Positions 8,723 through 17,099 of a DNA stretch of 32,812 nt are shown here, in pieces. Position 1 is the stretch's first letter; each line of letters starts with the position of its first letter. Position numbers and translations under genes: made by a program. The DNA is from an uncultured bacterium (GTDB lineage: Bacteria > Verrucomicrobiota > Kiritimatiellia > CAIKKV01 > CAIYGI01). Below the pieces are notes generated by a model. That model saw only the letters and a program-made list of their open reading frames with translations, ran no database searches and was not told the origin of the DNA. The stretch lies in NCBI GenBank assembly GCA_903925685.1, contig CAIYGI010000100.1, positions 1 through 32,812 on the forward strand, in the 5' to 3' direction.

Positions 8723-10120
8723 TTAGTATCTTTCATCCGGCTGGGAGTTGTCAACCGCATTTTTTGGGGAGATTTGCGCCACGAAATCGATCAGGCACAG
8801 ACCGGTGTGGTAGCCCGGGTCGGCGTCGGGGGTGGCGGGAATCGCCGTGGATGGATTGCCGCTGGCTTCGCGGGTTTGCAGGAAGAGGCCGGGAAGCGGC
8901 GAGCGAAACGGGCCGAAAAGGGCGCGGGCGCAATCGGCCGCGGCCGCGGCGATTTCCGCGCAGCGGGGGTGCGCGGGGGCCAGGCGAAGCAAGAGCGCGG
9001 CAGCGCGCATCGCCTCCGGCAGGGGCCACCAGGGCATGTCGCCGTTTAAGGGGGTGCGGGCAACCAGGTCGAAGGTTTTGCAGATACCGCCCAGCCGCCG
9101 CTGGAATCCGTTGGCGAACGCCGCCAGGAAGATTTCCGGTAAGCTCTCCCGGCAGGCTGCGGCGAGTTTGCGCAGTTCCTGTGTTGGTGATTTCCGCGCG
9201 CTCGCATGGAGCAGAAAGCGGGCCGCGAGCCCCGTGAACTCGATCGCGTGGCCAGGATCCAGTACAACCTTGCCCTGTTCCGTCCACGGCCTGCCAGCGT
9301 CGTCTGTCCACTCGACGAAATCGAAACGCCGCAGGGTGGTTGTGTCGCGATGAATCACGTGACGGTCGAGCAGATGCTGAAGAAAGAGCCTGCCGCCCTC
9401 GACCCACTCGTCCGCGCCGGGATAGAGATCGCACATCAACGCAAACCCGCCCAGCGCGATCATCCATGGCCCCTGCGCTTGGCGGCCGGGGACGGGCAGG
9501 GCTGGATTCTTGGGATCGAACGAAATCTGGTCCGAGGTAAAACTTCCGTCCCTGATCGCCGCGGCGGCGTTACGGAAAGTGGAGACGCCCAGCTTGCTCA
9601 ACTCCGCGCGGCCCAGCCGGACCCCGGCGGCGGCCAGTCCCTTGCCCGTAAAGAGGTCGGCAAATCCCGGCGGGATTGAAGACGCCGGAAAGTACTCGCG
9701 CCTGCCGTCCGCTCCGCGGCGAAAGGTCCGGCCATCGGGGGTGAACAGAAATACGAACCGGCCGTTGTTCACCCGTCCGAATGCGGCCATCCGCGCCGCC
9801 ACGGTTTCCAGCATCCGGTCGCAGCGCGCCGCCAGGTGCGGGGTGTCGGCCAGGAAAGCCGCGTGCCCCGCCAGCGCTTCCAGCCCGCGCCCCTGGATCC
9901 ATCCGAAGACCGCGCTACGGCCACGGAAGTCGGTCTCCGGGTCGGCTGGCTCCGGAAAATCCCGCCCGCTGTTCGTGCTCAACTTGGTATCCACGAACGG
10001 ATAGCCGGCGTTCTTTTCGAAACGCGATACAACCAGTTCGATGCCGTCTTGTAAGGCGGCGCGGCTATCGGCGATCAAGGCCTTTAAGGCGCCAGGAATA
10101 ACGTCGTCCATGTATGTCAT
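8723..10120 (-). CDS. AGE (N-acylglucosamine 2-epimerase)-like alpha/alpha-barrel protein
   Basis: FRGRSAVFGWIQGRGLEALAGHAAFL and VVLDPGHAIEFTGLAARFLLHA resemble AGE-family motifs; start trimmed to MTYMDDVIP. Confidence 0.55.
   Translation of the reverse strand: MTYMDDVIPGALKALIADSRAALQDGIELVVSRFEKNAGYPFVDTKLSTNSGRDFPEPADPETDFRGRSAVFGWIQGRGLEALAGHAAFLADTPHLAARCDRMLETVAARMAAFGRVNNGRFVFLFTPDGRTFRRGADGRREYFPASSIPPGFADLFTGKGLAAAGVRLGRAELSKLGVSTFRNAAAAIRDGSFTSDQISFDPKNPALPVPGRQAQGPWMIALGGFALMCDLYPGADEWVEGGRLFLQHLLDRHVIHRDTTTLRRFDFVEWTDDAGRPWTEQGKVVLDPGHAIEFTGLAARFLLHASARKSPTQELRKLAAACRESLPEIFLAAFANGFQRRLGGICKTFDLVARTPLNGDMPWWPLPEAMRAAALLLRLAPAHPRCAEIAAAAADCARALFGPFRSPLPGLFLQTREASGNPSTAIPATPDADPGYHTGLCLIDFVAQISPKNAVDNSQPDERY
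8725..8754 (-). promoter_or_regulatory. Putative sigma70-type promoter for the ilvB leader
   Basis: Minus strand TTGACA (8749-8754) - 18 bp - GATACT (8725-8730). Confidence 0.55.
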
Positions 10121-10296
10121 CCCACAGCCATTATTTTGCTTTGCACTTTGCTGTGATTGTGTAAGCGGCGGATCATAGCCTGAGCATACGGACGGCGCAA
10201 TCAAGAGTTGTTTGGGTGTTTTTCGGCGGTCTTGCGCCGGAGGCGCGGGGATGACAGAATGCGCGGACGTGCGCCTGAAATGCGCGCGCCTATGCC

Positions 10297-11631
10297 ATGG
10301 GATATTACTTGTTGCGCCGTTGTTTGCAGATGCTCCCCGTGCTGTTCGGCGTGGTGCTGATCACTTTTGTGCTTTTTCACGTCGTGGGCGGCAGTCCCGC
10401 CGTCATGGCGCTCGGAAAAAACGCCACCCCGGCGGCGCTGGAGGAGTTTGACGAAACGCGCGGGTTCAATCGGCCGCTGCTCTGGGGAAGCTGGACCTCA
10501 ACGCGCGCCTGGACGGACTGGGATGCCCGCCGCGGCTCGGACAGGTCCGGAGCGTGGGAAGGGACGACGGGATCGCGGCTGGATGCGGCGGGCGCTGTGC
10601 TGTTCTCGCCCGGCGTCGGGGTTGTACCGCTGGCCTGTCCTCTGCGCGCCAACACCGATTATCGCTGGCGTTTGGATGTGCGCCAGCCGTCGGGCGGCGG
10701 CACGCTGGCGGTGACAGCGGAGGGTGGGGCGCCGTCCACCGCCGCCGTGCCGGTGCCGACGCGCTGGACGCGGCTGGTTCTGCCGCTCGCCGCCGGCGCG
10801 GGCCGCGCGGATGGCTTGCGGATCACGGTGACGGGCGGAGGGCCGCTGGAAATCCGCGCGGCGCGCCTGGAACGGCGCATGGCGCATCCCTGGGATTCGC
10901 AACTGGCGCATTACCTGGGCCAGGTGGCGCGGCTCGATTTCGGCGTCTCACTGGCCACCAACGAGCGCGTGGCCGACATGCTGAAGCAGGGAATCGGCCC
11001 GTCGCTGATGTTGACGGCGCCGATTTTCTTCGGCGGCTTGATCGTATCCATCGCCCTGGCGTTGATTTGCGCCTGGCGCCGCGACTCCTGGTTCGACCGC
11101 CTGACCGTGGTGATCGCCGTGGTCTTGATGAGCGTCAACTACCTGGTTTGGATCGTGGCCGGACAGTACGTGCTGGCCTACCACGCGGGCTGGTTTCCGA
11201 TCTGGGGCTTCGATTCGTGGCGCTGCCTGCTGCTGCCGGTATCGATCGGTCTCGTCAGCGGTTTGGGCGCCAACCTGCGCTTCTACCGCACTGTCATGCT
11301 GGAGGAGATCAACCGCGACTACGTGCGCACGGCGCTGGCCAAGGGCCTTGGCACTCCGGCCGTGCTGATCCGTCATGTGCTGCGTAACGCCCTGATTCCA
11401 ATCATCACCAGCACCGTGATTGCGATTCCATTTCTCTATACCGGCAGTCTGCTGTTGGAAAGCTTCTTCGGCATTCCAGGCTTGGGCGGACTCAGCATCA
11501 ATGCCATCAATTCGGCCGATGTGGACGTGATCCGCGGCGTGGTGCTGGTGGGCGCGGTGCTCTACATGGCGGCCAACCTATTAACCGACCTCTGTTACGC
11601 GTGGGCCGACCCGCGCATCCGGCTGCGATGA
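10297..11631 (+). CDS. ABC transporter permease, DppB/OppB type, with inserted extracytoplasmic domain
   Basis: N-terminal YYLLRRCLQMLPVLFGVVLITFVLFHVVGGSP; C-terminal RFYRTVMLEEINRDYVRTALAKGLGTPAVLIRHVLRNALIPIIT (EAA-like loop). Confidence 0.9.
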   Translation: MGYYLLRRCLQMLPVLFGVVLITFVLFHVVGGSPAVMALGKNATPAALEEFDETRGFNRPLLWGSWTSTRAWTDWDARRGSDRSGAWEGTTGSRLDAAGAVLFSPGVGVVPLACPLRANTDYRWRLDVRQPSGGGTLAVTAEGGAPSTAAVPVPTRWTRLVLPLAAGAGRADGLRITVTGGGPLEIRAARLERRMAHPWDSQLAHYLGQVARLDFGVSLATNERVADMLKQGIGPSLMLTAPIFFGGLIVSIALALICAWRRDSWFDRLTVVIAVVLMSVNYLVWIVAGQYVLAYHAGWFPIWGFDSWRCLLLPVSIGLVSGLGANLRFYRTVMLEEINRDYVRTALAKGLGTPAVLIRHVLRNALIPIITSTVIAIPFLYTGSLLLESFFGIPGLGGLSINAINSADVDVIRGVVLVGAVLYMAANLLTDLCYAWADPRIRLR

Positions 11632-12647
11632 CAACCTTCGCTCCAGAATCGCCCGGCGTCGCCTTTGCAGGCGCGGATGCGGCGGCCGGCGGCCTGCGTG
11701 TGTGGCGCGGATTGCGCAGCGGCTGGCGGACGCGCGCCAGCATGATCGTGCTGGCCCTTTTCGCCGCCGCCGCGTTGTGGGGCGAAATCGTCTACCGCCT
11801 GGCCCAGGCGCGCGATCGCACGCCGTCCTATGCCCAACTCAACCTGGATGCCCGTTACCTGCCTCCAAGTCTTTTCCGCCACCCCTTTGCGGCGGCGGCC
11901 GGCGCCGAGGCGGACGCACCGCAAGTGGGCGCGCGCCTGTATGCCGGGTTGCGCGAACTGGCGCGGCATCCCTTCGGCACCGACAATCTGGGCCGCGATG
12001 TGGGGCAGCGGCTGATCCAGGGCGCGCGCATTGCTTTCCAGGTTGGTGTGATGACGGCATTGATCGCGATTCCGCTGGGTCTGCTGCTGGGCCTGCTGGC
12101 GGGCTATTTTGGCGGATGGGTTGACGATGTTGTGGTCTGGCTTTACTCGACCGTGGCCGCGATTCCGGGCCTGCTCTTCATCCTGGCCATTGCGCTGGTG
12201 GTGGGCAAGGGCTTAACCGGAGTTTATCTTGGGATCGGACTCACCACCTGGGTGGGCCTGTGCCGCCTGATCCGCGGCGAGACGCTCAAGCAGCGCGAGC
12301 AAACCTACGTGCAGGCGGCGCGGGCGATGGGGCTCGGACATGCCCGGATTCTTTTCCGCCACATTCTGCCCAATGTCTTTCACCTGGTGATCATCACCAT
12401 TTCGCTGCGTTTTCCGGCCGCGGTCAGCACGGAGGTCTTTTTGAGCTTTTTGGGAATCGGCGTGCAGGGCGAGCCCTCCTGGGGCGTCATGCTCGGCAAT
12501 GCGCGCCTGCGCCTCTGGCAGGGCATGTGGTGGGAACTGACCTTTGTGACCATCGCCATCTTCGCGGTCGTGCTGGCCTTCAATCTGCTCGGCGACGCCC
12601 TGCGCGACGCGCTCGATCCCCGCGCCGCGTCTAAATCAGAGGGTTGA
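11628..12647 (+). CDS. ABC transporter permease, DppC/OppC type
   Basis: HPFGTDNLGRDVGQRLIQGARIAFQVG, YVQAARAMGLGHARILFRHILPNV, SFLGIGVQGEPSWGVML; ATGA overlap with the upstream permease. Confidence 0.92.
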   Translation: MTTFAPESPGVAFAGADAAAGGLRVWRGLRSGWRTRASMIVLALFAAAALWGEIVYRLAQARDRTPSYAQLNLDARYLPPSLFRHPFAAAAGAEADAPQVGARLYAGLRELARHPFGTDNLGRDVGQRLIQGARIAFQVGVMTALIAIPLGLLLGLLAGYFGGWVDDVVVWLYSTVAAIPGLLFILAIALVVGKGLTGVYLGIGLTTWVGLCRLIRGETLKQREQTYVQAARAMGLGHARILFRHILPNVFHLVIITISLRFPAAVSTEVFLSFLGIGVQGEPSWGVMLGNARLRLWQGMWWELTFVTIAIFAVVLAFNLLGDALRDALDPRAASKSEG

Positions 12648-12767
12648 AATTCTTGCTTTAACTGCTTAGGTGTTCTGATCTGAGACACCGACGTTAATGC
12701 TTTCCGCTTGGCACATCTGCCTCGTTATCTGAAGGTGGGAAGTAACGCATGAACTGCAGCGCGGATT

Positions 12768-12840
12768 TGGAGGGACGACCTCCGTGTCGTCTGAGTCAGC
12801 CGGAGCGGGAGGAACGGACGGGACGGAGCCCGTCCCTCCA
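12768..12840. repeat. Short element with 10-bp terminal inverted repeats
   Basis: TGGAGGGACG (12768-12777) ... CGTCCCTCCA (12831-12840). Confidence 0.5.
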
Positions 12841-12903
12841 GAAGGCAAGGCGCATCCGCAACGCATCGCAGATGAGCCTCATTCTATGAGAAACCAGGTT
12901 TTC

Positions 12904-12981
12904 ACTACGAAATACGCCAAAGACGCGAAAATCAAGGCAAAAGATTGAGGTTGTTTTCGCGTCTTTGGCGTATTTCGTAGT
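12904..12981. repeat. Perfect 28-bp inverted repeat with 22-nt loop
   Basis: ACTACGAAATACGCCAAAGACGCGAAAA ... TTTTCGCGTCTTTGGCGTATTTCGTAGT. Confidence 0.95.
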
Positions 12982-13165
12982 TGAATCGTCTTATATTCAA
13001 TCAGTCTGGCATGAGCGACGTGCTTGGATAGATGCAAATTTCCATTGGGTAAGATGAGTTTGCACTGAGCCAGGGGTTGATCCGAATCTGGCGTTGTGTC
13101 AAACTATCACCCTTGCAACCAACCGGGTGTCCACGAAAACATTGGATCGATGGAGACTGAAAATC

Positions 13166-14062
13166 ATGCAGAAGCAGAGTATTGTGCAAGCGGTTAAGTC
13201 GGGGCGTGTCTTGGTGGCGGATGGCGCCTGGGGTACCTTTCTCCAGAAGAAGGGCATGCCGCCGGGCGAATGTCCCGAACTGTGGTGCGTGACGCACCGC
13301 ACGGACGTGCTGGACATCGCCCGGAGTTATATCGCGGCCGGCGCCGACATGATCAAGTCCGACAGTTTCGGCGGCACGCGCTGCAAACTGGAATACTTCA
13401 ATCTGGCGGAACGCACCTCGGAGCTCAACCAGGCGGCGGCGGAAATCTCCCGCGAGGCGGCGGGTTCCGACAAGTGGGTGATGGCTTCCGCCGGTCCGAC
13501 GGGGTTGATGACGGCCACGGGCGATGTAACCGAAGAGGAGCTTTATAATTTCTTCAAGGAGCAGGTCGTGGCCCTCGCCGCCGGCGGCGCCGATGCCATC
13601 TGCATCGAAACATTCAGCGCGCTGGATGAAGCCGTGGCCGCCATCCGGGCCACCCGCGACAACACGGCCTGCGAGGCGCTTTGCACCTTCACCTTCGAAC
13701 GCACCGTCAAGGGCGAATACAGGACCATGATGGGCGTCTCCCCGGCCGAGGCCGCAAAGGCCTGCCTCGCGGCGGGCGCGCATGTGATCGGCGCCAACTG
13801 CGGCAACGGCATGGAGCGCATGATCGAGATCGCGAAGCAAATGCGCAAGGCGGCGCCGGCGGCGCCGATCATGGTCAACGCCAACGCCGGTCTGCCGAAG
13901 AACGTCAACGGCGTGGATCTATTCCCGGAGACTCCGGCGGAAATGGCCGGCCGCGTGGCGGCCCTGGTCGCGGCGGGCGCCAATATCGTTGGCGGCTGCT
14001 GCGGGACGACGCCCGCGCATATCGCGGCCATCAAGCAGGCGGTTGTCGGCCTGAAGCAATGA
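13166..14062 (+). CDS. Homocysteine S-methyltransferase-family protein (MetH N-terminal-like)
   Basis: VLVADGAWGTFLQKKG, VIGANCGNG, IMVNANAGLPK, IVGGCCGTTPAHIAAI: three-Cys zinc site (C..CC). Confidence 0.9.
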   Translation: MQKQSIVQAVKSGRVLVADGAWGTFLQKKGMPPGECPELWCVTHRTDVLDIARSYIAAGADMIKSDSFGGTRCKLEYFNLAERTSELNQAAAEISREAAGSDKWVMASAGPTGLMTATGDVTEEELYNFFKEQVVALAAGGADAICIETFSALDEAVAAIRATRDNTACEALCTFTFERTVKGEYRTMMGVSPAEAAKACLAAGAHVIGANCGNGMERMIEIAKQMRKAAPAAPIMVNANAGLPKNVNGVDLFPETPAEMAGRVAALVAAGANIVGGCCGTTPAHIAAIKQAVVGLKQ

Positions 14063-14099
14063 TTACAACCGAATCCCCGGCGCTGTTTCCGGAGCGTTC

Positions 14100-15725
14100 A
14101 TGAGCACGGACATTATTCAATGCGAACGCTTGCTGGCTGAGGTGGAGATTTCCGATCTGGATGGCTTCTGCCGCGATCATGCGGGCAGCGCCGCGCTTCC
14201 GGCGCTGGCCGCTTTCCTGCTCGACCGCTTCAGCGTGGCGCTGGAATGCGATCCCGACATCGTCGCGGGTTTTGCCGGCGACAGTTCGAATCTGCCCGGC
14301 GCGGCGCAGGCCGTCGCCCGTCCGGACAATCCGCGCGATTGCGCCGTGATCTTGCGCGCCTGCACCCAGGCGGGCATCCCGGTCACGTTGTCCGGCGGAA
14401 AATCCAATCTCACCGGCAGCGCCACCCCCGATGGCGGCGTGGTCCTGTCGCTGGTGCGGATGCTGAGCGCCGATGGAGCAGGGGGGGCGCCGGTGGCGGT
14501 TGACGCCGACGCCCGTACGGTGCGCGGCGCGGTCGGGATGATCGTCGAGGACTTGCGCAAGGAAGTGCTGCGCGTCACCGACGGCAAACTTTTCTATCCG
14601 GTCGATCCCACCAGCCGCGCGGATGCCAGCGTGGGCGGCACCGTGATCTGCAACGCCTCGGGCTTCGTTCCCGGACACGCGGGCGCCACGCGCGAATGGG
14701 TGCGCGCGATCGAGCTGGTCCTGCCGGACGGGGCCTTGATTTGCGCCGAACGCGGGCAATATGTCGCGCGCGACGGCCGGTTTGTGCTGGAAGATTACGG
14801 CGTCCGGCGCGAATGGCCGGTGCCGCGCTATCCGCGCCCGACCATTAAAAACGCCGGCGGCCCCTTTTCCGCGCTGGATGGAGTGATGGATTTCGTCGAT
14901 CTGATCGTCGGCAGCGAAGGACTGTTTGGCGCGCTGACCGGCTGCACCTTCGCTTTGCGCCAGAGTCCGGATGCCGTTCTGGATCTGTTTTTCTCGCTGC
15001 CCGAGGAGAAACTGGCGCTGGCCTTCTATCGTCAGGTCAGCAGGCACCTCAAGGGCGATCTGGGGTCGCTGGGCGCGCTGGAGTACTTTGGCGTCAACTG
15101 CCCGCGCTACATGAACCACCGCGACCGGCTGTTCCACGGCGACGACAAGGTGGGCATTTACCTGCAGGTTCCGCTTTACGGGCGCTCGCTGGAAGAGGCC
15201 GCCGAGGAGTGGATGGGCGTGATTCTCGAGAGCGGCTGCGGCGTCAAGGACGAGGCCGTCATGCTGCTGGACTCGGAGAGGAACTGGACCATGTTCATGG
15301 AGGCGCGCCATTCGCTGCCGGCCAACGCGCTGGAGGTGGTCAAACACCGCGGCGCCTTTACGATCATGACCGATACCGTGGTGCCGCCCGGCCGTTTCGA
15401 GGAATTCCTGAACTTCACCCACGGGATATTGGACGAGGCGAAGATGGAGTATCTGGCCTTCGGGCATCTGGGGGATTGTCACTTGCATTTCACCCTGCTG
15501 CCGCATCGCGAACAACTGGATCAGGGCGTGGCCCTGTATGACGCCATCGTGGCGAAATCCGCCGACCTGGGCGGCGTCTATTCCGGCGAGCACGGCACGG
15601 GCAAGCGCAAGCGCAAGGACTTTTTGCGCTGCTACGGTCCGGCGGCGGTCGAGGATGTCCGGCGTTGCAAGGCGGCGGTGGATCCCGGGTTCATGCTGAA
15701 TCGCGGCAATGTGATTGAAGTATGA
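14100..15725 (+). CDS. FAD-binding oxidoreductase (GlcD / D-lactate dehydrogenase-like)
   Basis: PDNPRDCAVILRACTQAGIPVTLSGGKSNLTGSA; VGGTVICNASG; GHLGDCHLHFTLLP; GVYSGEHGTGKRKRKDFL. Confidence 0.88.
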   Translation: MSTDIIQCERLLAEVEISDLDGFCRDHAGSAALPALAAFLLDRFSVALECDPDIVAGFAGDSSNLPGAAQAVARPDNPRDCAVILRACTQAGIPVTLSGGKSNLTGSATPDGGVVLSLVRMLSADGAGGAPVAVDADARTVRGAVGMIVEDLRKEVLRVTDGKLFYPVDPTSRADASVGGTVICNASGFVPGHAGATREWVRAIELVLPDGALICAERGQYVARDGRFVLEDYGVRREWPVPRYPRPTIKNAGGPFSALDGVMDFVDLIVGSEGLFGALTGCTFALRQSPDAVLDLFFSLPEEKLALAFYRQVSRHLKGDLGSLGALEYFGVNCPRYMNHRDRLFHGDDKVGIYLQVPLYGRSLEEAAEEWMGVILESGCGVKDEAVMLLDSERNWTMFMEARHSLPANALEVVKHRGAFTIMTDTVVPPGRFEEFLNFTHGILDEAKMEYLAFGHLGDCHLHFTLLPHREQLDQGVALYDAIVAKSADLGGVYSGEHGTGKRKRKDFLRCYGPAAVEDVRRCKAAVDPGFMLNRGNVIEV

Positions 15726-17077
15726 ACCGCAGGCATATCGAACTCGAATTCGGCCGCGCAACGCTGGCTTTTGACGCGCCGGCCGACGCCGATATTTTGC
15801 GCCTGCCGGAGGTGCGCGCCCTGGCCGATCCCTCCGGCGCCATCCGCGCGGCCCTGGCGTCGCCGCTCGGCACGCCGGCCTTCTCCGATATCGTGCGCGC
15901 CTGCCGGGTCCGGCATGCCGATCCCGCGGCCGTGATCGTGATCAGCGACAACACCCGCCCGGTGCCCTACCGCGGCGCGGAGGGGCTTCTGGAGCCCTTG
16001 CTGGAACTGCTGCGGTCCGGCGGATTCCGCCGCATCACGGTGCTGGTGGCCACCGGCACGCATCGCCTGATGACCACGGACGAATTGCGCGGCCTGTTGA
16101 CGCCGGCGGCCTTCCATGCCGGCGTGGAAATCGTCAATCACGACTGCCGCGACGATGCCTCGCTGCGCTGCATCGGCAACACGCGGCGCGGCACGGAGAT
16201 CTGGCTGAACCGCCGTTATCTGGACGCCGACCTGAAGATACTGACAGGACTCGTGGAACCGCATTTCATGGCCGGCGTCAGCGGCGGACCCAAGTCGGTC
16301 TGTCCCGGCCTGATCGGCGAAAAGGGCACCTATGTTTTCCACGGGGCGCGCATGATGGCGGACGCCCGCGCCGCCAGCCTGCAGTTGGAAAACAATCCCT
16401 GCCAGGAGGAGGCCATGGAGGTGGCGCGCAAGGCGGGCGTGGATTTTATCGTCAACGTCACGATCGGCCGCGATCGCCGGCTGACCGGTGTCTTTGCCGG
16501 GGCGCTGCAACCGGCGCACCGCGCCGCCGCGGCGCGGGTGATGACGGAATCTGTCATCCCGATCGCCGGCGCGTACGATGTGGTGGTGACGCATGCCGGG
16601 TTCGTGGGCATCAACCATTATCAGGCGGCCAAGGCCGCGGTCGAAGCCTCGCGCGCCGTCCGTTCCGGCGGGACCATGATTCTGGCGGCGAATCACACCG
16701 ATCACGACCCGGTGGGCGGACCGAATTACCGGCGTCTGCTGCCCATGCTGACGGAACTGGGGATTGACGAACTGGAGCGCCGGTTGCTGTCGCCGGACTG
16801 GACCTTCGTCCCCGAACAGTGGGAGTTGCAGATGTGGGGGCGCGCCCTGCGCAAACTGGGCCGTGCCGAACGGCTGGTGTACTGCAGCCCGCAACTGACC
16901 GGCGCGGCCTTTCGCGGACTGCCCGGCCGCGACGGCGGCGAGGGCCTGGCGGGCGGTGGCCCGGAATGCGAACTGGCCGCGGCCATGGTGCAACGGGCGT
17001 TGGACCGGGCCCTGGCGGAGCAGCCCGCCGCGCGCGTGGCGGTGCTGTTGGATGGTCCCTACGGGGTGCCCATGTGA
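15722..17077 (+). CDS. LarA-like nickel-dependent lactate racemase family protein
   Basis: VIVISDNTRPVPY, VATGTHRLMT, EIVNHDC, LVEPHFMAGVSGGPKSVCPG; ATGA overlap with the upstream oxidase. Confidence 0.82.
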   Translation: MNRRHIELEFGRATLAFDAPADADILRLPEVRALADPSGAIRAALASPLGTPAFSDIVRACRVRHADPAAVIVISDNTRPVPYRGAEGLLEPLLELLRSGGFRRITVLVATGTHRLMTTDELRGLLTPAAFHAGVEIVNHDCRDDASLRCIGNTRRGTEIWLNRRYLDADLKILTGLVEPHFMAGVSGGPKSVCPGLIGEKGTYVFHGARMMADARAASLQLENNPCQEEAMEVARKAGVDFIVNVTIGRDRRLTGVFAGALQPAHRAAAARVMTESVIPIAGAYDVVVTHAGFVGINHYQAAKAAVEASRAVRSGGTMILAANHTDHDPVGGPNYRRLLPMLTELGIDELERRLLSPDWTFVPEQWELQMWGRALRKLGRAERLVYCSPQLTGAAFRGLPGRDGGEGLAGGGPECELAAAMVQRALDRALAEQPAARVAVLLDGPYGVPM

Positions 17078-17099
17078 CCGTACGAATGGCCCGCCGCGC

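Noticed and set aside
10535-10555. Two possible 9-mer units (CTCGGACAG GTCCGGAGC) in the permease insert
   Set aside because: Only two imperfect units; could be chance in GC-rich coding sequence.
14031-15761. Long antisense ORF (576 aa) opposite the FAD-linked oxidase
   Set aside because: GC-rich shadow ORF; the opposite strand encodes a clear family protein.
15632-16993. Antisense ORF (453 aa) opposite the LarA-like gene
   Set aside because: Shadow ORF with Arg/His/Gln/Gly-rich composition and no recognisable motifs.
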